From assembly GCA_021234155.1 (NCBI GenBank), contig JAJEKV010000079.1, positions 3,012,261-3,076,260 on the forward strand: 64,000 bases of DNA, read 5' to 3'. A program made the position numbers and the translations under genes. Positions 35,881 through 47,006 of the stretch are shown piece by piece. Every line of letters begins with the position of its first letter. Within the stretch, counting starts at the first letter, position 1. This DNA is from Isoetes taiwanensis. Taxonomy: Eukaryota > Streptophyta > Lycopodiopsida > Isoetales > Isoetaceae. A model generated the notes under the pieces. That model saw only the letters and a list, made by a program, of their open reading frames with translations. It did not search any database and had not been told where the DNA came from.

Positions 35881-37283
35881 TACATATAAGTACGTCCTCA
35901 AAATGGCTTAGATATCCTCCAGGGCCAAGAGGCTGGCCAATCTAGTTTAGTAAAGTTTGCAGCCTTTTTCAACATTGACGAGGTGAAGAAACTGCAATAC
36001 AAATATGGCCCAATATATTGCATCAAAGCTGGATCCGTCCCCATCGTCTTTATCACCAAGGCTTCTATTGCATATGAAGCCATGATCCAAAAGGTGCAGT
36101 TTTTGCATCAAGGCCTTCCCTGCCTCAAAATGCAATCCTGAATAACTACAGAAGAGATATTGGTGCTTCACCTTATGGTCCTAGATGGAGATCTCTAAGA
36201 AAAAACCTTGTAGGAGGCGTTTTAAGTCCCTCTAAATTGGCCACTTATTCAAGCGTTAGGAAGGAAGCTATTGATAAGCTCCTTAGCAGGCTCAGAAGTG
36301 AGGCTGAGACTAGAAATGGCCTTGTTTCTCTGAAAACAAATATCAGGCTATGTATTTTTGAGATCATGGCTTATATATGTTTTGGAAGGCATTTGGAAGA
36401 GAATGTACTGACAGAAATGAACCAGTTATTAAAAGAAATTTTTACATGTGCTAGATACGATCTGGGTGATTTTATACCATGGCTAAGTTTTCTTCCTAGC
36501 AAACAGTTCAATAAGGCTTATAAGCTGGCAGAAAGACAGAATGCTTTTTTTATTCCACTCATCCAGGAAAGCAAGAGGCTGAGAGAAGAGGGCAAGATCA
36601 AGACAGATTGTTACATCAACACTCTGATTGAAATGAATGCACTAGGCAGAGAAGAAGAACTGTCGGAAAGGGACATGGTAATTCTATGCACAGAATTACT
36701 AAATGCAGGTGTAGATACAACATCAAACACAATAGAATGGGCCATGGCAAACATCATCAAGCATCCAAATATTCAGTCTAAATTAGTTGAAGAATTGGAA
36801 AAGGTTGCACGAAACAGGGCAATGATTGAAAAAGACATAGATAACATGCCATATTTACAAGCAGTTGCAAAGGAGACTCTGAGAAAGCATGTTCCTGGTG
36901 ACAACAGTATTGTACATAGTGTTACAGAACCTGTTAACCTTGCTGGCTATGAGATACCTACAAATGCTTTGGTTCATGTGAATATAATAAGCATAGGACT
37001 TGATCCAAAGACTTGGGCTGATCCTGAAGCTTTCTTGCCTGAGAGAATGCTTGGTTCAAATGTGGATATTACTGGATCTAAGGAGTTGATGATGATGCCT
37101 TTTGGTGCCGGAAGAAGGATCTGTCCTGGTTTAGGCATTGCCATGTTGCATATTCATCTTATTGTTGCGCGCCTATTGCATCAGTTTGAGTGGATTGCTC
37201 AAGAAAATCTGGATCTGAGTAGCAAACGCGAACTTGCTGTTGTTCTTGCCCAGGCTTTGCAAGCTTCCATAAGAATAAGATGA
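35832..37283 (+). pseudogene. Cytochrome P450, CYP77-like, frameshifted at the 5' end
   Basis: From the ATG at 35832 the frame encodes a membrane anchor (MLWSIAIATLMLIFIM) and the proline hinge 'YPPGPRGWPI', then hits a stop at 35937. The next stretch reads in another frame (DEVKKLQYKYGPIYCIKAG), then shifts again; from about 36138 one clean frame runs to 37283. It holds 'SPYGPRWRSLRKNLV', I-helix 'LLNAGVDTTSNTIEW', 'KETLRKH' (ExxR), 'FLPERM' and the haem loop 'PFGAGRRICPGLG' with its Cys ligand. These fit CYP77-type P450s, ER-bound fatty-acid oxidases of cutin synthesis. The gene is intronless. About 350 C-terminal codons look intact, so a sequencing indel at the 5' end is possible. Confidence 0.85.
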
Positions 37284-37460
37284 GAAGCTTTAATTGATCT
37301 GGCATGGAAATTCTCTCCTCCAATACCTCTTATGGGTATCTTGCTCTATTAAACTTAGATATGGCTAAAATCTGTAGCTTCAATGTATGTATAGTGTAAT
37401 TCAACTATGTTATCATTTACACATTTACATTTACATAACTCAAACGTACAGACCAACTTT
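37284..37460. other. 3' flank of the P450
   Basis: No coding signal. It is probably the 3' UTR or downstream spacer. Confidence 0.3.
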
Positions 37461-37466
37461 GACATG

Positions 37467-37577
37467 ACGAGTAACAGCAACAAGGAGTGGATTCCTGTCT
37501 TGTAATGGGACCCAACAGCCAGGAGCGCTGGGTAGGCGGCTCCCGTTCCAGGACAGGAATCCATGACTTGTTGCTGC
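37467..37577. repeat. Imperfect hairpin, about 24-bp arms
   Basis: AGCAACAAG..TGGATTCCTGTC (from 37467) is the reverse complement of GACAGGAATCCATGACTTGTTGCT (to about 37576), with one 3-base bubble and a loop of about 60 bases. It could be a foldback remnant; an RNA hairpin is possible but unproven. Confidence 0.75.
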
Positions 37578-37579
37578 TC

Positions 37580-39330
37580 CACGATATCAAGGCAAGATCC
37601 ACATGAAGAAGCAGGTAAACATGGCTTGTTGCAGCAGAGCGGAAAGATTGACGACTCGTTGGAGCAGGTTCTATTCTTGATTAGAATGATCTCATGGCAG
37701 TCTTTGATTGGACAACAAGCAATAATGAATACCTACTTGCCTTTGACATAATAGTTGAGCCTTCGTAGTTCAACTTTTCAAGCATAAGGTCAATCGGTCA
37801 CTATTATCATCTGTAATAATGTTCTATTATTTTGTTTGGTATTTGGGGAGGGTATCTCTGGCATGGTTGGGCCTAGATTTGGCGGCTGTATTGTATTCTA
37901 AATCGTATTTTGAGGGTATTTTTGCAACGGTTTGAGCTGCTTATTGGCGTATATGCCAATTTGGATTTGTGGTTTGATGGTGTCAATTTAGAAAGAAATT
38001 TTGGCTTCTGGTTTTGGAGATCGGGTGGAGAGGTCGCAGAGCAGGATGAGAAGGGGTGGGATGAGACGGCTGGTTGAGGCCGATTCTACAGAGGCGGCAT
38101 AGAGAATCCGGTTTTGAAGAATCGGGAGAGAATCCGGTCTGCTTGGCATGGAGAATCCGAATCTGCTTGGGCAGTGCATAGAGAATCCGGTCTGGTCAGA
38201 TTTGCCGGAGTAGCCGAATTGGGGCAGAGACTGGAGCCGGCGCATGGTGAGGGGCTGGAATCTCACGGCCTTGGTCCGGGTTCATGCTGGTTCCAGATGC
38301 CTTCACAGATGCCTTCACGTTCCTTTTTTTTTCCTTCTTCTTCTAACCATGTGCAGCCGGATATGGATTTGCTGTGGGCTTCTAACCATGTCCAGCCGGA
38401 TATGGATTTGCTGTGGGCGTGGAGCCGGAGCAGGGTGAAGGCCTGGAGCTTCTTCGCTGAATGCAGAGGGATGGCTTGACCTCTTTTTTTTTTTTAATCT
38501 TCTAACCATGTGCAGCTTTTGGACCATTGGAAGTGGCGGGCGTTTTAGTGACGAAAAAATCAGTGGCCCTTGATTTGGTATAGAACACAGAATATTCCAA
38601 CGACCAACGGCCAGAAATCAAGGATAAGAAAAAACCCGATAAAGAATGAAAAATAACGAATGTCTAAAATTAGGAAACAATAAAATATAGCCTCTTGAAA
38701 TCAAGTTCCATGTTGACAACGGGAATGCTTTTAAAGCCACGTCCTTGCAAGTTATTTAGATCTAACCGTCCCTGGTCGTTAGGTCTGATCGTCTCTGACC
38801 ATTAGATCTGATTGTGGTTATTATCTATCTGATTGTGGTTATTATCTAGAACTCTCGGAGTATTCCTTTTTATGGAATATTCTAAGAATTACTGTCAATA
38901 ATTTTTCGAATATTTTTAGCATGCCAGCCTAACCAAGCCTACAGCCTTTCCTCAAATTCTAGCCTATCCACGTAGCATGTCCACCTCATAAAAAACGGAT
39001 GTGGCAATATTTTCTCCGTAAGATTTTTTTTCTTAAAGATCTACGGCCGCGGAAATTAGAAAATGGGTAAAGAAAAGCAGGGAGATGGAAAAGGTCACCA
39101 ATAACTGCTCGCGACACAGATCTTCCTCCAAGTTCATCAGCCGCTCACAGTCCCTTATCACTGGTGGCTATGTCCTTTCTCCTAGTCTCTTCTCTGGCAC
39201 CTTGGTAGTTTTTCCTCCAGTTTTCCCTTGGCATGAGATGCATAGGGTCATGGCCTACTTGTAGGATCTTTTAAAAACCACTAAGATGGATCCTCCCTAA
39301 AAAAAATGCCAGGCTATGGCCGAAGCCGTC
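37580..39330. other. No supported gene; small tandem repeats
   Basis: A 39-bp unit (TCTAACCATGTGCAGCCGGA...) is repeated at 38341 and 38380, with a third partial copy near 38500. 'gagaatccg' words recur at 38100-38190. The rest is unassigned. Confidence 0.5.
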
Positions 39331-40665
39331 ATTCTCCTTATCTATGCGCTGCTTTGCCATAGCCAGAAGCTCCACGCCAGAGCTCTTTTGGGCAAAAAAA
39401 AGTCCTCCATTTTCAATTCTTAGTCCCTTTTTTTTTTCCATTATCCTGCTGTATTATTTTGCAAACCCAGCTCTGAACCTTAAAATGGAGCCGGAGTTTG
39501 TGGCGTTTGGAGCATTCCCAAATCTTTCATGTTTTGTCCGGCTCTTATCGTGGTGGGCTGTTATCGTCGCCATTTATTGGGCTCTGTGGAGGCATGTGTT
39601 TTTTGCAAATGCTCGATCATGACTTCTTTCTACGTCCTCAAGAACAGAGCTGCAAGTGCTTCGACTTTGCCCAAGCTAGGACTCTTGTATACAAAAGTAA
39701 GGTGTGTATACAGATTCATAATGCAGCACATACTTGCGATAGGGGCCTCATGTGAGGATCTTTTTTATTTAGTTCCCGATGCAAAATTCGAAGTATCTAT
39801 TCTAGCCTTCCTATCCATGCTATCAATATTGTGATGAAATGCGCATGAAACGATTTTCAAATTCTGATGACATGTAGAAACTTAGAATTGTATGTGGCTT
39901 TTGCAAAACGCCAATCGTGATTGGCATTTCAAAGCAATCTTTTTAATAAGAGATTGGCTCCAACATCATATCTTAATAATATAATTTGGGCTAAGGTTTC
40001 ACATCATCCAATTTCTTAATCTCTTGACAGCATAACTTGTAATTTCGATTGTCTTTGTCTTTCTACATGGTTTTCTTTGTTATCTCTTTATCCCTTATTG
40101 ACAATTTTACAACAGTTTTATTAGTGTGCTTTCTGGTTTTGTCCTGCTGCAGAATAATATGACATTTTGCCCAAACTGCTGAACATTTTTGCACAAGGAT
40201 TAAGCACATGGTTCGGTCTAAGTACTTTCTCTATCTTTTCCCTTGTAATTGTTGTTTTAGTCTTTGACCAGAAAGGGGGTTCAATGCGCAGACATGTGGA
40301 ATTGAGCAGCCTTTTGCATTGGTTTATCAGAATCCCTCAACATTTTGTTTGTGTGCTTCTTTATAATCTAAAGTCTACCCTGGTTGTTTTATTACATGAT
40401 TCCTCATTATTGCTGCTATTCTGCGGAGGCAACTCATGGTTGTTTCAGACAAGCATAAAACTGGCAATGCCTGTGACTGTTTTATTATGTAGTTGGATTT
40501 TTTTCCTTAAATTTCTCACTGGTATTACTTTGTCTACAGAGCTTGTTGAAGACTAATCTGTAACAAAGTCTGGAGTCTCATTTATTATTTTCTATCAGTA
40601 TGATAGCATCCTCACATTGCTTAGTCACAAATTTTTTTCCTAATATTGACTCTCCATATTTGCCT
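39331..40665. other. Unassigned; possible decayed exons
   Basis: A plus frame (39485-39622) gives a hydrophobic segment 'RLLSWWAVIVAIYWALWRH' that could be a membrane anchor. A further hydrophobic frame (40167-40556) has no recognisable domain. Neither is called as a gene. Confidence 0.25.
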
Positions 40666-41199
40666 TTAGTTTATGTTTCTTCCATCAGTTTTGCTTGAGA
40701 GCGAATACTTAGCCAAGGATCAAATCAGTCAAATGTACTAGTATATTTTCCCAAGGGTCATAACAATAAGACTGCAAATATAATGCCAATGGTACTAAAA
40801 TTGAGTTGTGTCCACCAAAACGAGGTGTTTAGAATAGAAATAACTTCTTCACGAGTTATAGATAGAGAGAATAAGATCTTTACAAACCACACTTAATTCA
40901 TCTAAAACGTAGTTAGAATCTTCAAGTTTGAGTGTTTCGGCACAAAAGGAACAATTTTAGGGCAACGTCGAAAAACCGCTATTTTTGCCTTAGTGGCATA
41001 GCAAATCAGCCATGGCAATAGCAAATCAGCAACGGGCATTTAGGATTTCTATCTAATTGACCTCTCCAAAGACTCGATCAGGAGCAAAAACTAGCCATTC
41101 CACCATATGCTATACAAATCTTTCACGTCTCAATAAGTGCAAGATAAAATGAAAACTGCATGTTTGTGAAAATCTTCCTTTCTATTATGGAGATTCAGC

Positions 41200-42254
41200 T
41201 GGGAGGTTTGGGAGTTATTAATATTGAGAAACAGGCTACTGCTTTGGCTGCTAAGTACTTCTACAGAGCTTGTAATAACCAAATCAAGCACCCTGTGAGC
41301 ATTCTTATCTCCCATTATGTCAGTAAATGCCACCCTTTTGGCTGGAGGAATCTCAAAATGCAGATGCCCCATAGCATTTACTTTGACTTTACCATTCCCA
41401 CTATAGTGCCTTTGATTATCAAAAAGTGGATCAGGGCATGGCAAAAGGTAAAGGGTATGTATACATGGAAGGAAGGTCTTTCTCAAGATCAACCAATTTT
41501 CTGGAGTCCCTCTCTCATTCTGGATGATCCTAATACCTGTCTGGCTGCTAATTTCCCCACTCTAGCCAAGCAATGGACCAATAAGGGAATTATTTATATA
41601 AGGGACATTACTGATAATTTTGTTTATCAGGATTCCAGCATTGCAAATTTAGGAGATGACTCCAGGCAGCTTTTTAACAGTATCACCCAAAGGTTGGCAG
41701 CTGGAGTTTGGCATGACACAGATATTCTTTGGCACATCAATGAATTCTGTGGATATAGAGTAAACTTGGCTTACAGGTACCTCAATAGAGGCCAAGAGAA
41801 TTCTATTCACAGAAAATGGAGCATTGATCCAGACAGAGCTTCTAGGAACCTGAGATTCATGTGGAAGAGTCCAATTCATCCAAAGATCAAGGCCTTTATG
41901 TGGCAGCTATGGCATAAAGCTTTAGCCACAAACAGAAAAAGATGGAGGCTAAATATGTCTGATTCTAATATATGTGTTAGGTGTATGCAGGATCAGATAG
42001 ATGAAGAACACCTATTTAAAAATTGTCTATGGGCAGAATGGACTTTGGAGCTGGCAGAAACTGGGTTGAACATTCCTGGATTGGCCAATATGCAAATCGA
42101 AGAAATTTTCTTCCCTGAGAACCCAGTGGAATGGAGGAGATACATTCTTCTTTGGAGAATGTGGAAAGGAAGGAATACCCTGATCTTTAAGGAAGAAATC
42201 ATCTGGCCCAATGCCATTATTAAGCAAGCCCAATATGATATAAATTGGGTTTAG
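41200..42254 (+). pseudogene. LINE ORF2 C-terminus with RT zinc-binding domain
   Basis: The frame starts inside ORF2 with 'GGLGVINIEKQATALAAKYF', the conserved stretch after the plant L1 RT domain. It then carries the zf-RVT type region 'FMWQLWHKALATNRKRW' and 'CVRCMQDQIDEEHLFKNC' (C-x2-C-x8-H-x4-C), followed by 'VEWRRYILLWRMWKGRN'. The reading frame is intact from the truncation point to its stop at 42252-42254, so the insertion is young. It lacks the endonuclease and RT catalytic motifs and cannot move by itself. This zf-RVT type is unlike the C-terminus of the 9.6-kb LINE, so it is a different lineage. Confidence 0.9.
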
Positions 42255-42297
42255 GAAATCTTCGGGAATCAGAACTAAGTCCTAATCCCTTTATCTA

Positions 42298-42645
42298 ATG
42301 TTAATTTTGCCTTTGTGTGCAGGAAACACTCTGATCATGTTCAAAAGATTGAGGTGGAGAAGGATGAATCTCCATGCGAATGCGCAATGGCTAACACAGT
42401 TCGGGGTGGAAATACCAAACGAGCATGGGGATAATTGTCAATGCAACTGTGCCTGCACTGCTTACTTGGATGAAAGAAGATACATTCTGTGTACTGCCAA
42501 GGATAAAAAGGACAGATTCAATCCAGGGAAGGCCCATATGTGTAAATGCCCTTACTGCTTGTTCATTGTTGCCAACAAGGGCATGGGAAGGAAAGACCAT
42601 TCCAAAAGAGAGCCAAAGAAAAGGAGGTACTCGGGCGAGCATTGA
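42298..42645 (+). CDS. Open frame in the LINE 3' region, Cys/His-rich
   Basis: A 115-codon frame includes 'CQCNCACTAYLDERRYILC' and 'KAHMCKCPYCLFIVANKG', seemingly a Cys-cluster or zinc-binding protein end. It is separated from the zf-RVT frame by a stop and about 45 bases, inside the same insertion. Some plant L1-type elements carry extra zinc-finger-like segments. Whether this is ORF2 continuation after a stop or a separate transduced exon is open. Confidence 0.4.
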   Translation: MLILPLCAGNTLIMFKRLRWRRMNLHANAQWLTQFGVEIPNEHGDNCQCNCACTAYLDERRYILCTAKDKKDRFNPGKAHMCKCPYCLFIVANKGMGRKDHSKREPKKRRYSGEH

Positions 42646-43533
42646 TCACCGCCCTTCCAGAATTATCTAACTGTTTGAAACTGTTTGAAACTACCAGATA
42701 CTTATAATTTTGCTTATGTCTTTTGGTTAGTTTAACTTTATCAGGGTTTTTGACCTACCCTTTCCTAAAGGTCTTCCTTTTTCAAAAAAGCATCATATAG
42801 CTTTTTTTGGAACTATGTACTTTATCATACACTCTTAATACATACTTAAGCCTTCAATTAAAAAAAAAATATTATGGAGATTCAGCAATTTCATTTTTCT
42901 TTTCAAGCTGAATTAAAGTGGTTAAACCGCCTGTAAGTAGCAAGCAGGAAAGAAGCACGATTTTCTAACTGAGCACTGCCTTATTTGGCCTGCACATTGA
43001 TTTTAAATTTTGATCTTAGCTACCTGCATGGCGGGTTCTTTTTTTCGTTTCTGAATTGGGTCTGGTATTTTGCTCAGCAGACCCACAACCCACTTGTAGA
43101 GTAGAAATAAGTAAAGGCAAACTCGAATTGGACAAAGTGGGTTAGTTTGAAAAACCGAGAAACAAACCGTAGAGAGCTCATGTTACAAAGAGGAATAAAG
43201 CAAAGGCATTGATCTACCAGGAAAGAAATATAATTGTATTTTGTTGTTTAGATTGAATATGAAGATGAACCTGAGAACCATCATCATATTTCTTGATACT
43301 TGGGCTTCCTCTCTCAATCTTATTGTAAAAAAATTTGCCCCTGAATGTGAACAAGAAATATTTTTGGAAATACTGAGGACTTGGGCACATCTTGTAGTAG
43401 CCTGCAGCCGCTCTTCAACTGATTCTAGGTTAAGGCAGCGTTGGCCAGACCCAGTTGTCTCAAATCCTTTTGGAAAGCTCTTACGTGGCATGAAAGGATG
43501 GTTATTGATCATATGTTATTGCTTCTTTAACTA

Positions 43534-43755
43534 ACACTAGAGTTGTCCCTTGATGAACCCAAATGGGTCCATTCGTACACTTTTTTTGAAATTCTATTAT
43601 AGCTTCGAGATAAAGAATTTGTCTATATACTCATAATATGTTGTCCTCCATGAGTGTACATATAAGAAAAAATTCATGAAAAATATAGAAAGCTTCATTA
43701 CCAGCCATAATATGGAGCTGAATGCAAAGGGGTCAAGTTTATTCTCAAAGTCTTT
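43534..43755. other. Spacer before the second DNA transposon copy
   Basis: No coding signal; simply the flank of the transposon end at 43756. Confidence 0.4.
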
Positions 43756-46700
43756 CATTAGGGCGGATTTGGGGTCTGAAAATGGCCTCCTATCAGCCAT
43801 TCCACGTCATATTTCCGCTCCTTTTTTCCCATGCCACCTAGGATACCAAAATCTCATCATTACAGATTTACTTGGAATATTCTCCCGGAATAAGGGGGAT
43901 TGCGCATTCATGGCGCAATATGTATTTAATTCTGTTGGTTGTCAGACAGGCTGATGCAACATGTGGCGCTTCTAAAAAGCCACTTGCATTATAGCATACC
44001 TGCAACTCATGGCGGTGCCTCTTGGTTTGTCAGATACCAAGCGTGCGTGTCACCGATTCTTGCGCTATTTTCATTTAGAGGCCATGGCCATACAAGCTTC
44101 CCGCCTTCCACATTTCAAAATTTGAATGTGTAGGTTGAAGCTTTGTATCGAACTTTCATTTTCGAGGCGTTAGCTTGCGCTTATGGGTGGTTCACATGGA
44201 GAAGTTTAGGCCCTCCGCACGAGTTTACGGCGAGTCGACCTGATTAAAAATTCATTACAGCATCAGCTTTACGCAAGTTGGATCTTGCAAGGGCTGATTT
44301 TCCAAAACGGGGCTGAATTTTTTTTGCCTCAAACCAAGTTCAGCCAGGTTTTAAGCCGGTAACCATGTTTCGTCCATGTGAACCCAAAGATTAACCGGAT
44401 CTTTACTTCATCCCAATACGGGCTTTCCGCCCCTACAATTCGAAATTTGAATTTGCTTAATGTATAAAAGCATGGATTGTAGGAGAATGGACTTTTCGAT
44501 TTCCATATGCACGTTGCAAATTTCAAAAGCGAGGTTAGAAACGGGGCGTTCGGCTCACACGGGCGAATTGTCTTTGGGGCATACAAATTGTACACCTTCA
44601 TTTCGCAAGCCCGTCGATCCACGCAAATATGGAAGCTCCAAATGATGTGTGGATAAGGATCCAACCCGACTCACGAATATGCTCCGGTCTTCAATCGCAA
44701 AAAAAGAGGTCTAAAAAATAAGAACTTAGACCTCGACGTGTTGTGTCTTGCAGGCTCAAAAAGTGTTGACATCTGGGCGGATGGCAGTTTATATCCATTG
44801 GATCCGTTGAGTGGCAAGAAACCGCCATTTCAGGACGTTTCAAGTTTAGTCCGATTTTGTGGTGACGGTAACTCTGGCCTCCTAGGATATTGTGAGAGAT
44901 TGAGAGAGGATGAAGGCATTCGAATCGAATACGCCTTCCTTGAGATGAGCCGCTTCCGATAAGGAAGGGAAATGTCCGTGAAGATGCTAATAAATGACAT
45001 TATACTTTGCAATGTGAAGGGTTTATACATTCTTGAAGTACAAAGGTTATGGTGTTTGTGTTTAGATACCGCTAATACAAGAAGGCTTTGACTACCTTTA
45101 ACAATAGATTCCTTTAAAACTCTATTGCTATTTAAATTATAGCAAAAATGAGTCTTGAAACTCTTTAAGTAGTAGAAGAACTCTTTGACTAGTTATCCAT
45201 TTGATGACCATTTTTTAAGAAAATATGATATGTGACATTCTTATATGCAAACATTCATAAAATTTATGAACATTGAAGGTCAAAGCCATCCTTGTTTAAA
45301 GAGGATCATATGATGCGAAATCTTCATGCGCAGAAGTAATTGCATATAAGAAATTAAGGCGTGATCCTTAGCGTAAAAAGTAAATAGAAACACAAATATT
45401 CAACTTACAACTTAGCGTAAACAAATAGTATTTTAATAAACCAACACTTTATATACTAACACTTTACACTTTAAATAAGATATTTCTTTCTTTCCTTTTA
45501 CTTGAAAGCTATTTTTTTTTCAAGATGGATCACACCAAGCGAATAATACATATGCAAAAAAAAGGGACACACTAAATTAGCATGGTGTGATCCACTTTCT
45601 TATTTGTTGTCAAATTAAAATTAAACACAAGTACTCATTCCTATTTGTATCTAAAATGCTTTACCACTCTTAAGTACATAAGTCATTATCCCTTTTCAAA
45701 GAGCATATTATTTTTCAAGAAGGATCACACCAAGCGAATAGTACATATGCAACAAAAATGGAACACACTAAATTAGCATCGTGTGATCCACTTTCTTATT
45801 TGTTGTCAAATTAAAATTAAACACAAGTACCCCTTCTCATTTAATGCTTTACCACCCCAAGTGCATAAAGTTATTAGTCCTTTTCAAAAGAGCATATCTT
45901 TTTTTTTTAAGAAGGATCACATCAAGCATCCTATTTGCATCTAAAATACTTTACCAACTCTAGTAGTACATAAAGTTATTAGCCCTTTTCAAAAAGCAAA
46001 CACTTTATCAATAAATGAGCACGTCACATATCCACACTTAACTTCAAATAAGACACATATATATTTCTTTTATTAAAATATAATCAAAGTAATTTTACTA
46101 TAGGAAGTCATGTTTTTTTCAAAAAGATCACACCAAGGCTTAATTTTGTATAAGCTAAAAGGTTGGAATATACTAAATTAAGCATGGTGTGATCCACTTT
46201 CTTGTTTGTTGTCAATAGATAATAACACCAAGTCCCTCATCAATAGTCTCTCATTTGCATATAAAATATGTATCATTCCAAGTTATATTATGTTTTATGA
46301 ACTAAACTTTTTCAAAGAGGGTCCCAAAGCAAAATACAAACACATAATCAATAAGCCAACACTTTACCAACAACCAAAGCTTTATTAAATAAGATTTTTA
46401 TGTTATTTTATCAAACCTAACAATGTTTCCATATGTGACACTTTGAGTTAACTGATCCAAAGGCTCATGAAAGCGACATTTTATACAATATGTCTTTGGA
46501 GCTTTTTGTGTCGTGGCATTAGTAAACACCTCTAATGGAGCAAATATTTTTGTAGCTCATTTTTTTCAACAACCACGGATGCACTTATCAAACATTTCTT
46601 CATTGCAAGGACACCATTCTCATAAGGCTTGCACAATTAAACTAAACGAGGTCATGGGGCGACTTTCAAGCTCGGCTCCCACAATTTTACAACGTAAAAC

Positions 46701-47006
46701 TAGATGCCCATTGCCCTGAATGTATATCTTGGAAAAGCATGTCTCTTATGTCCATATGTTAGACAACAACGATGCCAGTAATGCTTTTCCCTAGTCCCAA
46801 ATCCCCGACATCTGATAAATATAGCCCAAAGAAAAATATTTGATTCAGTGAGTGAATATAAATCAAGAAGAGGGAAGAAAAAAGAAGCAAGGATCACATG
46901 ACGCGAAATCTCACTACACATTTACAAAGTGCATATGCATTTTCGCATGGTGTGATCCATGTATTATTGAGGGTGCAAATTTGCAAATATCCTCCTCTTC
47001 AAACCC
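43756..47006. mobile_element. DNA transposon with CATTAGGGCGG end, copy 2, right end missing
   Basis: Collinear with 12294-15556 of copy 1, including the left 32-bp terminal repeat (43756-43787), the nested GGTTCACATGGA foldback (44185-44386), the DIWxxGxLYPxDP exon and the iterated GGATCACACCA hairpins (45300-46970). Similarity stops in 'cttcaaaccc' at about 47006, where LTR sequence begins, so roughly the last 845 bp and the right terminal repeat are lost. Differences from copy 1 are clustered at particular spots rather than spread evenly. Confidence 0.9.
44745..44962 (+). CDS. Exon of the DIWxxGxLYPxDP family inside the transposon, copy 2
   Basis: Candidate acceptor tcttgcag at 44747-44754 (the frame is also open upstream to 44738); the frame runs to a stop at 44960-44962. 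Key words are SVDIWADGSLYPLDPL, FQDVSSLVRFCGDGNSG, LLGYCERL, 'EYAFLEMSRFR'. It is related to the first part of the decayed gene at 2605-3753, which supports real coding history. The rest of the protein is not found in the transposon. Possible meanings are a remnant of the element's own gene or a captured first coding exon. Confidence 0.5.

Larger units (their letters stand above)
41183..42885 (+). mobile_element. 5'-truncated L1-type LINE with 16-bp target duplication
   Basis: TATTATGGAGATTCAG occurs at 41183-41198 and again at 42870-42885, directly flanking an insert that ends in an A-run at 42860-42869. The uninterrupted target is visible in copy A of the duplication (30979-30994). 5' truncation, A-tail and target duplication are the signature of target-primed reverse transcription. 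The 3' UTR (42255-42860) also contains a second open stretch (42298-42645). Confidence 0.95.
40666..43533. repeat. 1.4-kb dispersed duplication, copy B, split by a LINE
   Basis: Matches 30459-31868 on both sides of the LINE insertion at 41199-42869. Relative to copy A it lacks about 220 bp after the CTGCAGCCG word near 43405. Scattered single-base differences indicate a moderately recent duplication. Confidence 0.85.
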
